Shown here: piece after piece, positions 49,501-56,314 of the stretch
How positions within the stretch are numbered: position 1 is the stretch's first letter
How the letters are laid out: each line of letters begins with the position of its first letter
From: Chryseobacterium arachidis
Lineage (GTDB): Bacteria > Bacteroidota > Bacteroidia > Flavobacteriales > Weeksellaceae
Assembly: GCF_900129245.1 (NCBI RefSeq)
Contig: NZ_FQUT01000009.1
Coordinates: 1 to 64,000, forward strand
DNA: 64,000 nucleotides
Direction: 5' to 3'
Program-made: the position numbers and the translations under genes
Notes under the pieces: generated by a model
Databases searched by the model: none
The model's input: the letters and a program-made list of their open reading frames with translations, nothing else
What the model was told of the DNA's origin: nothing

Positions 49501-49893
49501 ATGAAAGATTTCAAAACTGCATTTTTCTTTTTACGGCTTCCGGTTGCGGTGTCGCTGTTTGGGCACGGCTTGGTTCGCCTTCCCAAGCTTCAGACCTTCA
49601 GCGAATGGATGTTGACAACCATGGAAAAATCAGCAATTCCCTCAGTACTGATTGTTCCGTTCAGCTATATTTTGCCCATTGCAGAAGCCATTCTGGGGAT
49701 TTTATTGTTGATTAATTTTAAAACAAAGTATACTTTATATGTAAGCTTAGCTTTAATGAGTATTCTGATTTTCGGAAGCTGTTCCATTGAAAACTGGTCT
49801 GCTATTGAATCCCAGCTGTTGCACTCATTTTATCTTCTTGGATTGTTCTGGTTCTATGAAAAATTTAAAACAGAGCATCAAACTTCAAATTGA
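49501..49893 (+). CDS. DoxX-family membrane protein
   Basis: This 130-residue protein has four hydrophobic helices (about 8-25, 48-65, 72-90, 106-122). The opening FFFLRLPVAVSLFGHGLVRLP and the central VPFSYILPIAEAILGILLLI are of DoxX type. DoxX proteins are small inner-membrane proteins, sometimes part of terminal oxidases or thiol-stress complexes. It follows the HIBADH-like gene by 96 bp in the same direction. Specific role unknown. Confidence 0.82.
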   Translation: MKDFKTAFFFLRLPVAVSLFGHGLVRLPKLQTFSEWMLTTMEKSAIPSVLIVPFSYILPIAEAILGILLLINFKTKYTLYVSLALMSILIFGSCSIENWSAIESQLLHSFYLLGLFWFYEKFKTEHQTSN

Positions 49894-49949
49894 TTGATTT
49901 TTGAAAGTTCCCGTTTGATTTTTTATAATCTCAAGGCCTGTCTCAAAAC

Positions 49950-49957
49950 TAATTTTG
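49950..49957 (+). promoter_or_regulatory. Candidate -7 element of the NTF2-like gene
   Basis: TAATTTTG matches TAnnTTTG. It lies over the TTG at 49955 that would begin a longer frame, so it supports the ATG at 50000 as the start. The -33 match (49914-49917) is too far away. Confidence 0.4.
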
Positions 49958-49999
49958 TATCAGAAATTTAAAACAACAATCAATACAAAATTTAACATT

Positions 50000-50443
50000 A
50001 TGAGTACACAAGAACAAATCAGAAATGCAGCACAGGCAACATTCAAAAATCATTTAGAATTTCTTTCTTCGGGTGAGATCGAAAAATGGGTAGATCTTTT
50101 TGAAGAAAACGGGATTCTTGAATTTCCCTATGGACCTGCGGATTTCCCGAAACAGGTAATAGGAAAAACAGAGCTGTATGAGTATATGCAGAACTTTCCA
50201 AAACATTTTTCAGTCAGTTTTGAAAATCTGCATTTTCATGCTACCGAAAGCCCAAATGTGGTTATTGCCGAATTTACGAGCAACGGAAAAGCCATCAGTA
50301 CCGATAAACCTTACAACCAGCAGTATATTTCTGTGGTAACAACCAATGATGATGGTAAAATCTTGAAATATGTTGATTTCTGGAATCCATTGGTCGCAAT
50401 GGAGGCCATCAATGCGCCGCTCAGCAATTTTGTGAATCAGTAA
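50000..50443 (+). CDS. NTF2-like (SnoaL/ketosteroid-isomerase-type) protein
   Basis: This protein of about 147 residues starts MSTQEQIRNAAQATFKNHLE and has the SnoaL/NTF2 cone layout: LSSGEIEKWVDLFEENGILEFPYGPADFPKQVIGKTELYEYM, VIAEFTSNGKAISTDKPYNQQYISVVTTNDDGKILKYVDFWNPLVAMEA. Such proteins bind or isomerise small hydrophobic molecules. I chose the ATG at 50000-50002, because the longer frame (TTG at 49955) begins at the probable promoter. It is followed by an AraC gene in the same direction, which may regulate it. Confidence 0.85.
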   Translation: MSTQEQIRNAAQATFKNHLEFLSSGEIEKWVDLFEENGILEFPYGPADFPKQVIGKTELYEYMQNFPKHFSVSFENLHFHATESPNVVIAEFTSNGKAISTDKPYNQQYISVVTTNDDGKILKYVDFWNPLVAMEAINAPLSNFVNQ

Positions 50444-50527
50444 AATATACAACAGCCATGATCTCAGCAGATTGTGGCTTTTTCTTTAATTTATGTCTGT
50501 TGTAGACGATTTATTATCCATTTATAC

Positions 50528-50535
50528 TACATTTG
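50528..50535 (+). promoter_or_regulatory. Candidate -7 element of the AraC gene
   Basis: TACATTTG matches TAnnTTTG and lies inside the long form of the AraC frame (from 50493). Transcription from it would start near 50542, so the start codon should be further on. Confidence 0.45.
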
Positions 50536-50576
50536 TTATGCTTGAAAAAATAAAAAGATATTTCAAAAATCTGGTC

Positions 50577-51488
50577 ATGAAAAAACCTGAAACACTGGAA
50601 GAATTTTATGCGAACCGTCCTTTTCTGAAAACTTTTGATTTGTCTGATAATCAAGAACATTTTAATGTTTTGGCCATTGAAAAACAGAAGCAGATGGAAG
50701 GCAATGCAGCCGTTTCTTTCGGGAGGAAAAATTATTTTAAGATTTGTTTGGTTTCCGGAAACAGCAAAATCCATTACGCCGATAAAAGCTTTGAAATCCT
50801 GAAGCATGGTCTCCTGTTTGCCAACCCGCTGATTCCTTATGATTGGGAAGCCATTTCCGGTGAACAGAAGGGTTACAGCTGTATTTTTACAGAATCGTTT
50901 ACCGAAGGTTTCGGCCATATTAAAAAATATCCATTTTTCCAGCCGGATGGTTATCCTGTTTTTGAACTCACAGAAGAAGAAAAATTCATGTTGGAAAATA
51001 TTTTCGTACAGATGCAGAAAGAACAGTCTTCTGAATTTGATTTCAAAGATGATGCGCTGAAAAACCTTATTTTCCAGCTTATTTTTGCTGCTCTCAAAAT
51101 TCGCCCCTCAACACAAATTACAACAGAAAAAGTAAATGCAGCCGGGAGAATCACTTCCTTGTTCTTGAATTTACTTGAAAGTCAGTTTCCGATCAGCAAT
51201 ACGATTAATGGGATTGGGCTGAGAAGTGCTTCAGATTTTGCAGATCAGATGTCGGTTCATGTAAATCATCTCAACAAATCGGTGAAAGAAACCATGATGA
51301 AAACCACTTCGGAGCTCATCAGCGAAAGGATTTTGAAAGAGGCTAAAATCATGCTGCAGCACAGTTCGTGGGCCATTTCAGAGATTGCATACAGCTTAGG
51401 CTTTGAGGGGCCTGCACACTTTAGCTCATTTTTCAAAAAACAGGTTCATGTATCTCCGAGCCAGTTTAGAAGTGAAAAAATTATGTAA
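50577..51488 (+). CDS. AraC-family transcriptional regulator
   Basis: This protein of about 303 residues has an N-terminal cupin-like part (FYANRPFLKTFDLSDNQEHFNVLAIEK, HGLLFANPLIPYDWE) and a C-terminal AraC double HTH (ASDFADQMSVHVNHLNKSVKETMMKTTSELISERILKEAKIMLQHSSWAISEIAYSLGFEGPAHFSSFFKKQVHVSPSQF). I chose the ATG at 50577-50579 (MKKPETLEEFY), downstream of a -7 element. A longer frame from 50493 adds 28 residues, and an ATG at 50538 is also possible. It may regulate the adjacent NTF2-like gene. Confidence 0.87.
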   Translation: MKKPETLEEFYANRPFLKTFDLSDNQEHFNVLAIEKQKQMEGNAAVSFGRKNYFKICLVSGNSKIHYADKSFEILKHGLLFANPLIPYDWEAISGEQKGYSCIFTESFTEGFGHIKKYPFFQPDGYPVFELTEEEKFMLENIFVQMQKEQSSEFDFKDDALKNLIFQLIFAALKIRPSTQITTEKVNAAGRITSLFLNLLESQFPISNTINGIGLRSASDFADQMSVHVNHLNKSVKETMMKTTSELISERILKEAKIMLQHSSWAISEIAYSLGFEGPAHFSSFFKKQVHVSPSQFRSEKIM

Positions 51489-51589
51489 AAAATATTAATC
51501 ACGACAAATTGATTTATTTCTTATTGTCCGCAATAGGTTATAATTAAATGTTGTTTCTGTAATCATGATTATTTTTTTACCATGTACAC

Positions 51590-51657
51590 TGAGGTTATCC
51601 ACAAAGCTTACAACTATTGTGTTCCTTGTGAAATCTTTAGTGCCCTTCGTGGTTAAA
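51590..51657. repeat. Probable degenerate copy of the MITE-like element
   Basis: The segment ending CTTTAGTGCCCTTCGTGGTT resembles the right end of the element at 37038-37171 (CTTTTGTGACTTTTGTGGTT), but its left end is poorly conserved. The rest of the 229-bp gap (51489-51717) holds nothing clear. Confidence 0.35.
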
Positions 51658-51717
51658 ATCCAAGTATGATAAATAACGGATATTTGAAATTTATTTTTAG
51701 AACGAAATTTTATTGAT

Positions 51718-52296
51718 ATGTTTGATACGCTCCTTTCCCATATTCAGAATAAAGTTGATATAAGCGAAGAACAAAAAACTGAATTGCAATCATTTTTTAT
51801 GCTTAAAAAACTTCGGAAAAAACAATATTTGCTGCAGGAAGGAGATGTCTGCAAATATCTATCTTTTGTAAGCAAAGGGTTGTTAAAGTCTTATTTTTTG
51901 GATGAAAAAGGTTCGGAGCATATCAATATGTTTGCTTTTGAAGGCTGGTGGATTTCCGATTTCAACAGCTTTATCAATCAGGAAAAAGCGGTTTTAAACA
52001 TTGATGCCATCGAAGAAACTGAATTGCTGATGATTACCCGGGAAGATTATGAAAATCTGATGCTGAAAATACCTGTAATGGACCGTTATTTCAGAATTTT
52101 ATATCAGAACAGTCTGGTTACCAAAGATTATCGACTGATTGTTTCCAACAGCTTTACTGCGGAAGAAAAGTATACTCAATTTGCTCAGAAAAACCCTGAT
52201 ATTATCCAAAGAATTCCGCATAATCTTATCGCTTCATATCTTGGCTTGGCGCCTGAAACGGTGAGCAGAATCCGTAAAAAGATTTCACTGAAGTAA
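51718..52296 (+). CDS. Crp/Fnr-family regulator
   Basis: This 192-residue protein has a cyclic-nucleotide-binding-type beta barrel (RKKQYLLQEGDVCKYLSFVSKGLLKSYFLDEKGSEH, INMFAFEGWWISD), a long dimer helix and a short C-terminal HTH (IPHNLIASYLGLAPETVSRIRKKIS). The recognition helix ETVSR has the E-xx-SR spacing of FNR-type proteins, which read TTGAT half-sites. No N-terminal cysteine cluster for an Fe-S centre is present, so it is not an oxygen-sensing FNR. Two FNR-type boxes lie directly downstream, before the PRISE-type gene. It is monocistronic. Confidence 0.9.
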   Translation: MFDTLLSHIQNKVDISEEQKTELQSFFMLKKLRKKQYLLQEGDVCKYLSFVSKGLLKSYFLDEKGSEHINMFAFEGWWISDFNSFINQEKAVLNIDAIEETELLMITREDYENLMLKIPVMDRYFRILYQNSLVTKDYRLIVSNSFTAEEKYTQFAQKNPDIIQRIPHNLIASYLGLAPETVSRIRKKISLK

Positions 52297-52298
52297 AC

Positions 52299-52365
52299 TT
52301 GATCCAGATCAAGAAAAATGCGTGATACAGGTCAAGTGATATGAATTCCTATCTCCATAGTTTTG
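52299..52365 (+). promoter_or_regulatory. Two FNR-type boxes and -7 element upstream of the PRISE-type reductase
   Basis: TTGATCCAGATCAA (52299-52312) is an exact FNR consensus (TTGAT-N4-ATCAA). GTGATACAGGTCAA (52322-52335) is a second, weaker copy 23 bp on. A -7 element TAGTTTTG lies at 52358-52365, giving a start near 52372 and about 13 nt of leader. The second box would then be centred near -43.5, a class II activator position, and the first near -66.5. Confidence 0.72.
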
Positions 52366-52384
52366 TAAAATAAACTTTAGCATT

Positions 52385-53458
52385 ATGGAAAACAGAAATA
52401 TTGCACTCGTTGTCGGGGCTACCGGAATTACAGGGAGTAATCTCGCAGAAGAGCTGATTTCACAAGATTGGACAACTTATGGATTGTCCCGAAATCCAAA
52501 CGATACAATTAAAAATTTAATCCCGATAAAAGCTGATTTGCTGGATATTCAAAGTCTGGAAAACGCATTGGAGGGCACCTCTCCTACTCACATTTATTTT
52601 ACAACATGGATGCGAAATGATACGGAAGAAGAAAATATTCGTGTAAACAGTGCTTTGGTAAGAAATCTATTAGATGTACTTTCTCCGAAAAAATCGGTAA
52701 AACATGTTGCTTTGGTAACAGGTTTGAAACATTATCTAGGACCATTCGAAGCCTATGCAAAAGAAGGAAAGCTTCCTGAAACTCCTTTGAGAGAAGAACA
52801 GCCGAGACTTCCGCTGCCTAATTTTTATTATGCACAGGAAGATGAAATGTATAAAACTTCGGAAAGAGACGGTTTCACGTGGAGCATTCACAGACCGCAT
52901 ACCGTTGTGGGATATGCCGTTGGAAATCTCATGAATATCGCTTCTACATTGGCAGTCTATGCGAGTATTTGCAAAGAAACCGGAAGAAAAATGATCTGGC
53001 CGGGATCTTCTGAACAGTGGAACGGACTTTCCGATGTTACCGACGCGGGAATTTTAGCTAAACAATTGGTTTGGGCTTCCACAACAGATTCTGCGAAAAA
53101 TACGGCTTTCAATATTGCAAATGGGGATGTTTTCCGTTGGAAATGGCTTTGGTACAGACTTGCAAATTATTTCGGAATTGAAGCTGTCGGTTTTGAAGAC
53201 ACTATCAGGCCTCTGGAAAAAGAAATGGAAAATGATCATGAGATTTGGAAGAATATTGCACAAAAGTATCAATTAAAAGAAGAAAATTTGCAGCGATTAG
53301 CTTCAGCATGGCATACTGATCTTGATTTGGGCAGACCGCTTGAAGTAATGACCGACATGACAAACAGCCGAAGTTTGGGTTTTAACGAATATCAGAATAC
53401 GGAAAAATCTTTCATTGAGGTGTTTGAAAAACTAAAGGCGGAGAAAATTATACCTTAA
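52385..53458 (+). CDS. PRISE-type atypical SDR (progesterone 5-beta-reductase/iridoid-synthase-like)
   Basis: This 357-residue protein has the Rossmann start IALVVGATGITGSNLAEEL, YGLSRNP (NADP site), FTTWM (in HIYFTTWMRND), HVALVTGLKHYLGPFEAYA (Lys), LPNFYYAQEDEMY (catalytic Tyr of the NFYYxxED motif) and WSIHRPHTVVGYAVGNLMN. These are hallmarks of the PRISE group of enone reductases. It probably reduces activated C=C or carbonyl groups with NADPH; the natural substrate is unknown. Control by the preceding Crp/Fnr protein is suggested by the boxes above it. It is followed by a terminator. Confidence 0.88.
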   Translation: MENRNIALVVGATGITGSNLAEELISQDWTTYGLSRNPNDTIKNLIPIKADLLDIQSLENALEGTSPTHIYFTTWMRNDTEEENIRVNSALVRNLLDVLSPKKSVKHVALVTGLKHYLGPFEAYAKEGKLPETPLREEQPRLPLPNFYYAQEDEMYKTSERDGFTWSIHRPHTVVGYAVGNLMNIASTLAVYASICKETGRKMIWPGSSEQWNGLSDVTDAGILAKQLVWASTTDSAKNTAFNIANGDVFRWKWLWYRLANYFGIEAVGFEDTIRPLEKEMENDHEIWKNIAQKYQLKEENLQRLASAWHTDLDLGRPLEVMTDMTNSRSLGFNEYQNTEKSFIEVFEKLKAEKIIP

Positions 53459-53470
53459 ATTTATAATTTG

Positions 53471-53500
53471 AAAGGAGTTGTTGTGAGCAGCTCCTTTTTT
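53471..53500 (+). terminator. Intrinsic terminator after the PRISE-type gene
   Basis: The stem AAAGGAGTTG / CAGCTCCTTT (one G-U) with a short loop is followed by T, 13 bp after the stop. Confidence 0.8.
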
Positions 53501-53548
53501 GTTTAAATAATTTATCGTTCCTTTGTAAAAAGACCAACCGGTATTTTT

Positions 53549-54139
53549 ATGAAAAAATCAGAAGCCACCCGTTTAGACATCCTACAAAAAGCATTTGAAT
53601 TAATTTACACTAATGGTTATCAGACCACCAGTGTAGATGAGATTATTGCGACGACTCAGGTGACAAAAGGTGCCTTCTATTATCACTTTAAAACGAAGGA
53701 CGAAATGGGTTTAGCGATCATTAATGAACTTATGATTCCCAACTTCAAAAATACTTTCATTGAACCTTTTCAAAATATTGTAAATCCGTTAGATGCAATT
53801 TATGATTTAATGTATAATTTACTAATGGAAAACGACACGCTAAAGGTTGAATATGGCTGTCCGGCTTCCAACTTTACCCAGGAAATGGCGCCCTGGAACA
53901 TTGATTTTACCAAGGCTTTGAATACACTTTCCTTACAATGGGAAAACACAATGATTGAAGCGATTGAAAAAGGCAAAGAAAAAGGTTTGTTGAAAGCTGA
54001 TGTTGAGGCAAAAGAAGTTGCCGTCTTTGTACTGTCTGGTTATTGGGGAGTAAGAAATTTAGGAAAATTAGAGAATTCAAAATCCATTTATCTTGTTTAT
54101 TTAAAAGGACTTAAGTCGTATTTTGAAACCCTGAAATAA
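53549..54139 (+). CDS. TetR-family transcriptional repressor
   Basis: This 196-residue protein has an N-terminal TetR HTH (TRLDILQKAFELIYTNGYQTTSVDEIIATTQVTKGAFYYHFKTKDEMGLAI, a textbook TetR helix set). A helical ligand/dimer domain follows, with a CPASNFTQEMAPWN segment and a C-terminal FVLSGYWGVRNLGKL helix. It is close to the next operon (70 bp) in the same direction, and a perfect palindrome lies in that gap. A second candidate site, AGACCAACCGGTAT, lies just before its own ATG. It probably represses the downstream membrane-protein operon. The ligand is unknown. Confidence 0.92.
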   Translation: MKKSEATRLDILQKAFELIYTNGYQTTSVDEIIATTQVTKGAFYYHFKTKDEMGLAIINELMIPNFKNTFIEPFQNIVNPLDAIYDLMYNLLMENDTLKVEYGCPASNFTQEMAPWNIDFTKALNTLSLQWENTMIEAIEKGKEKGLLKADVEAKEVAVFVLSGYWGVRNLGKLENSKSIYLVYLKGLKSYFETLK

Positions 54140-54150
54140 TTTTTTTGATT

Positions 54151-54188
54151 AAAAACATACTAATTAGTATGTTTTTGTTTTACCTTTG
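54151..54188 (+). promoter_or_regulatory. Perfect 26-bp palindrome (TetR operator) over a promoter
   Basis: Two exact 13-bp arms meet at 54163/54164 (AAAAACATACTAA and TTAGTATGTTTTT). The -7 element TACCTTTG (54181-54188) starts 5 bp after the palindrome, which covers the -33 region. Predicted start is near 54195, about 14 nt before the ATG at 54209. Binding of the adjacent TetR protein here would block the polymerase. Confidence 0.8.
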
Positions 54189-54208
54189 TCTCATTATTAA
54201 AAAAATTA

Positions 54209-54670
54209 ATGATGTATCAGACATTGACTTTTCTGCATTCTACTTTTCTGTGGTTGGTTCTATTGAGTCTAATTTTCTCGATTTTCAGGGCTTACAAAGG
54301 ATATTTTTCAAATAAAGAATTCTCAAAAACAGACAATTCCGTGAGGCATTGGACGGCAACGATTGCTCATATTCAATTGGTTCTGGGAATTACTTTATAT
54401 TCTCAAAGTCCGATCATTAAGTACTTTTGGAACAATTTTGATGAGGCTAAAAAGTCGTTTGATCTTTTATTTTTTGGATTAATTCACATTTTTCTAATGC
54501 TTTTTTCCATTATTTTAATTACGATTGGCTCATCTGTTTCGAAACGAAAAATAACTGGTAAAGATAAGTTTAAAACAATGCTGATCTATTATGCCATTGC
54601 TTTGATTATCATTTTTATAGCCATTCCGTGGCCATTCTCTCCTCTTGCTAACAGACCTTATTTCAGATAA
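54209..54670 (+). CDS. Small four-helix membrane protein (cytochrome b-like annotation possible)
   Basis: This 153-residue protein has four hydrophobic segments (about 8-26, 48-64, 84-106, 124-145). Histidines in or next to them (LHSTFLW, RHWTATIAHIQLV, LIHIFLML) could bind heme, which is why similar proteins are sometimes labelled cytochrome b-like. I do not recognise the exact family. It is the first gene of the operon behind the TetR palindrome, with the DUF3817 gene 2 bp on. A role in membrane redox or export stress is only an inference. Confidence 0.75.
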   Translation: MMYQTLTFLHSTFLWLVLLSLIFSIFRAYKGYFSNKEFSKTDNSVRHWTATIAHIQLVLGITLYSQSPIIKYFWNNFDEAKKSFDLLFFGLIHIFLMLFSIILITIGSSVSKRKITGKDKFKTMLIYYAIALIIIFIAIPWPFSPLANRPYFR

Positions 54671-54672
54671 TT

Positions 54673-54975
54673 ATGATTAATTTATTTAAAACTAAAATCG
54701 GACGGTTAAGAATTATTGCGATTCTTGAAGGAATATCATTATTAACCTTAGTATTTATCGCAGTCCCGTTAAAATACGGCTTTGATAATCCGGCTTTTGT
54801 AAAAATGATGGGACCGATTCACGGGTCGTTATTTCTACTTTTTTTATTCAACACTTTGAGCGTCGGTGTCGAACAGAATTGGAAGTTTAAAGAAATAACC
54901 TGGAAAGTGCTTTTAGCCTGCATTATCCCGTTTGGAACATTTTATATTGACAGAAAAATTTTAAGCAAACTATGA
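54673..54975 (+). CDS. DUF3817 membrane protein
   Basis: This 100-residue protein has three membrane helices and the DUF3817 wording: RLRIIAILEGISLLTLVFIAVPLKYGF, MGPIHGSLFLLFLFNTLSVG, and a closing KVLLACIIPFGTFYIDRKIL. The middle His (PIHG) is conserved in the family. Function is unknown. Its stop overlaps the rhodanese start by 4 nt, so the two are translationally coupled. It is controlled as the second gene of the TetR operon. Confidence 0.87.
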   Translation: MINLFKTKIGRLRIIAILEGISLLTLVFIAVPLKYGFDNPAFVKMMGPIHGSLFLLFLFNTLSVGVEQNWKFKEITWKVLLACIIPFGTFYIDRKILSKL

Positions 54976-55349
54976 AGAGTCTAATAATTTTATGCGGAAT
55001 CATTCTTACCATTTATGTCGTGTACAGGGTTTATAAATATCAAACTTTAGATGATGGTTTACATAAATTGATAAAAAATGGCGCCATTATTCTCGATGTA
55101 AGAACGGAAAAAGAATTTGAAACGGGTCACATCGCCGGTTCTCAGAACATTTCTTTAGGAACAATCCGTGAAAGATACACAGAACTTGATCCTAATAAAA
55201 TCTACATTACCGTTTGCTCTCATGGTTTGAGAAGCGTAAAAGTGGAAAATATTTTAAAGGAAAAAGGCTTTAAAAAAGTTCATAACGGAGGAGCGTGGAG
55301 TGATTTACAGAAAAGCTTGGATTTAAAAATCTCTGATGAGAAAAAATAA
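54972..55349 (+). CDS. Membrane-anchored rhodanese-domain protein
   Basis: This 125-residue protein has an N-terminal membrane anchor (MKSLIILCGIILTIYVVYRVY), then a single rhodanese domain: KNGAIILDVRTEKEFETGHIAGSQNISLGTI, the active-site Cys in YITVCSHGLRSVKVENIL, and FKKVHNGGAWSDLQ. The loop CSHGLRS is a normal rhodanese active-site loop, so sulfur transfer or thiol chemistry is possible. It is the last gene of the TetR-controlled operon. Confidence 0.9.
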   Translation: MKSLIILCGIILTIYVVYRVYKYQTLDDGLHKLIKNGAIILDVRTEKEFETGHIAGSQNISLGTIRERYTELDPNKIYITVCSHGLRSVKVENILKEKGFKKVHNGGAWSDLQKSLDLKISDEKK

Positions 55350-55401
55350 GCCATCTCAATCTGAGACAGCCTATTCTATTTAAATCTAACTGAGTATTGT
55401 G

Positions 55402-55481
55402 AAAATCAGTTTTGCTTCGCTCATGATGAATTTTATGAGGATGCTGTTTGAAAGAATTAGCAAGCGAAGCAAATTGATTTT
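55402..55481. repeat. Imperfect palindromic element between convergent genes
   Basis: AAAATCAGTTTTGCTTCGCT (55402-55421) and AGCGAAGCAAATTGATTTT (55463-55481) are inverted with one mismatch and one gap. It shares the GCTTCGC / GCGAAGC core with the 48124-48198 element and may serve as a terminator for both neighbours. Confidence 0.6.
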
Positions 55482-56305
55482 TATTTTAAATATTTCTGTT
55501 TCAGAACCGCAATTTCTCTCGGTCCGATTCCCATTTCAACCTGGAAAAAATTTTCTACACTTCCGTATTTTTTGTTGATCGCATTGAAGAAATTCCTGAT
55601 GAGTTCCGGTCTTAGTTCCATTTGCTGTTTGATTTCCGCTTCCGTCATTCCCGACATTTTAGACAAACCTGAATACATTCCTCTCATGGTCGGATTTTTA
55701 GCTAAATAATAATTGGAAGCTACATAATCATTTTCAATCATATCCTGTGGAACTCCTAAAATTTTCAGAAATAATGCCGAGGCCATTCCGGTTCTGTCAC
55801 GTCCACCCGTACAGTGGAAAAGCAAAGCTTCATCCGGTTTTAAAGTCAACAGCTGAACGAATAACGATCTGTATCTTTCCCCGAAATACGGAAGGCCACC
55901 CTCGCCATACATATCAAACAGGAAGTTTTTGTCTTTTAGAAATTTTGCCATATCCTGTGCCGTCGGAAGATTGTTGCTTCCCGCCGGACAAAGAAGATAA
56001 TTGGTGTTTTGCGGAAGTCTGTCCGGAGCTTTTTTTGCTTCCTCAATTCCTCTGAAATCTACCACCGTCACTATTTTTTTATCCTTAAAAGTTTTTAAAT
56101 CCTTATCCGATAACTTATCAATCGCATCACTTCTGAACACTTTTCCAAGTGCCACTTCTCTTCCGTCAATAGTTTTGTAACCTCCTGTATCCCTGAAATT
56201 GTAGGCGCCTTCCATTTTTACTACACGACGAAGGCTGTCTGTAATTTGCGCATTTGCTGTTGCTCCGAAAGCAATAATTGCCATTGTTAATACTAATTTT
56301 TTCAT
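55481..56305 (-). CDS. Exported tyrosine phosphatase-like protein (Y_phosphatase3 type)
   Basis: This 274-residue protein has a signal peptide (MKKLVLTMAIIAFGATANAQ). The domain begins EGAYNFRDTGGYKT (the NFRDxGG motif of the PF13350 family). It continues VVDFRGIEEAKKAP and has the P-loop LFHCTGGRDRTGMA with Cys165 and Arg171, the CxxGxxRT signature. It should be a periplasmic phosphatase for phospho-Tyr, phosphoinositides or other phosphate esters. It starts 10 bp after the TonB-dependent receptor stop, so the two share an operon, which suggests the phosphatase acts on what the receptor brings in. Confidence 0.9.
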   Translation of the reverse strand: MKKLVLTMAIIAFGATANAQITDSLRRVVKMEGAYNFRDTGGYKTIDGREVALGKVFRSDAIDKLSDKDLKTFKDKKIVTVVDFRGIEEAKKAPDRLPQNTNYLLCPAGSNNLPTAQDMAKFLKDKNFLFDMYGEGGLPYFGERYRSLFVQLLTLKPDEALLFHCTGGRDRTGMASALFLKILGVPQDMIENDYVASNYYLAKNPTMRGMYSGLSKMSGMTEAEIKQQMELRPELIRNFFNAINKKYGSVENFFQVEMGIGPREIAVLKQKYLK

Positions 56306-56314
56306 ATATAAATT

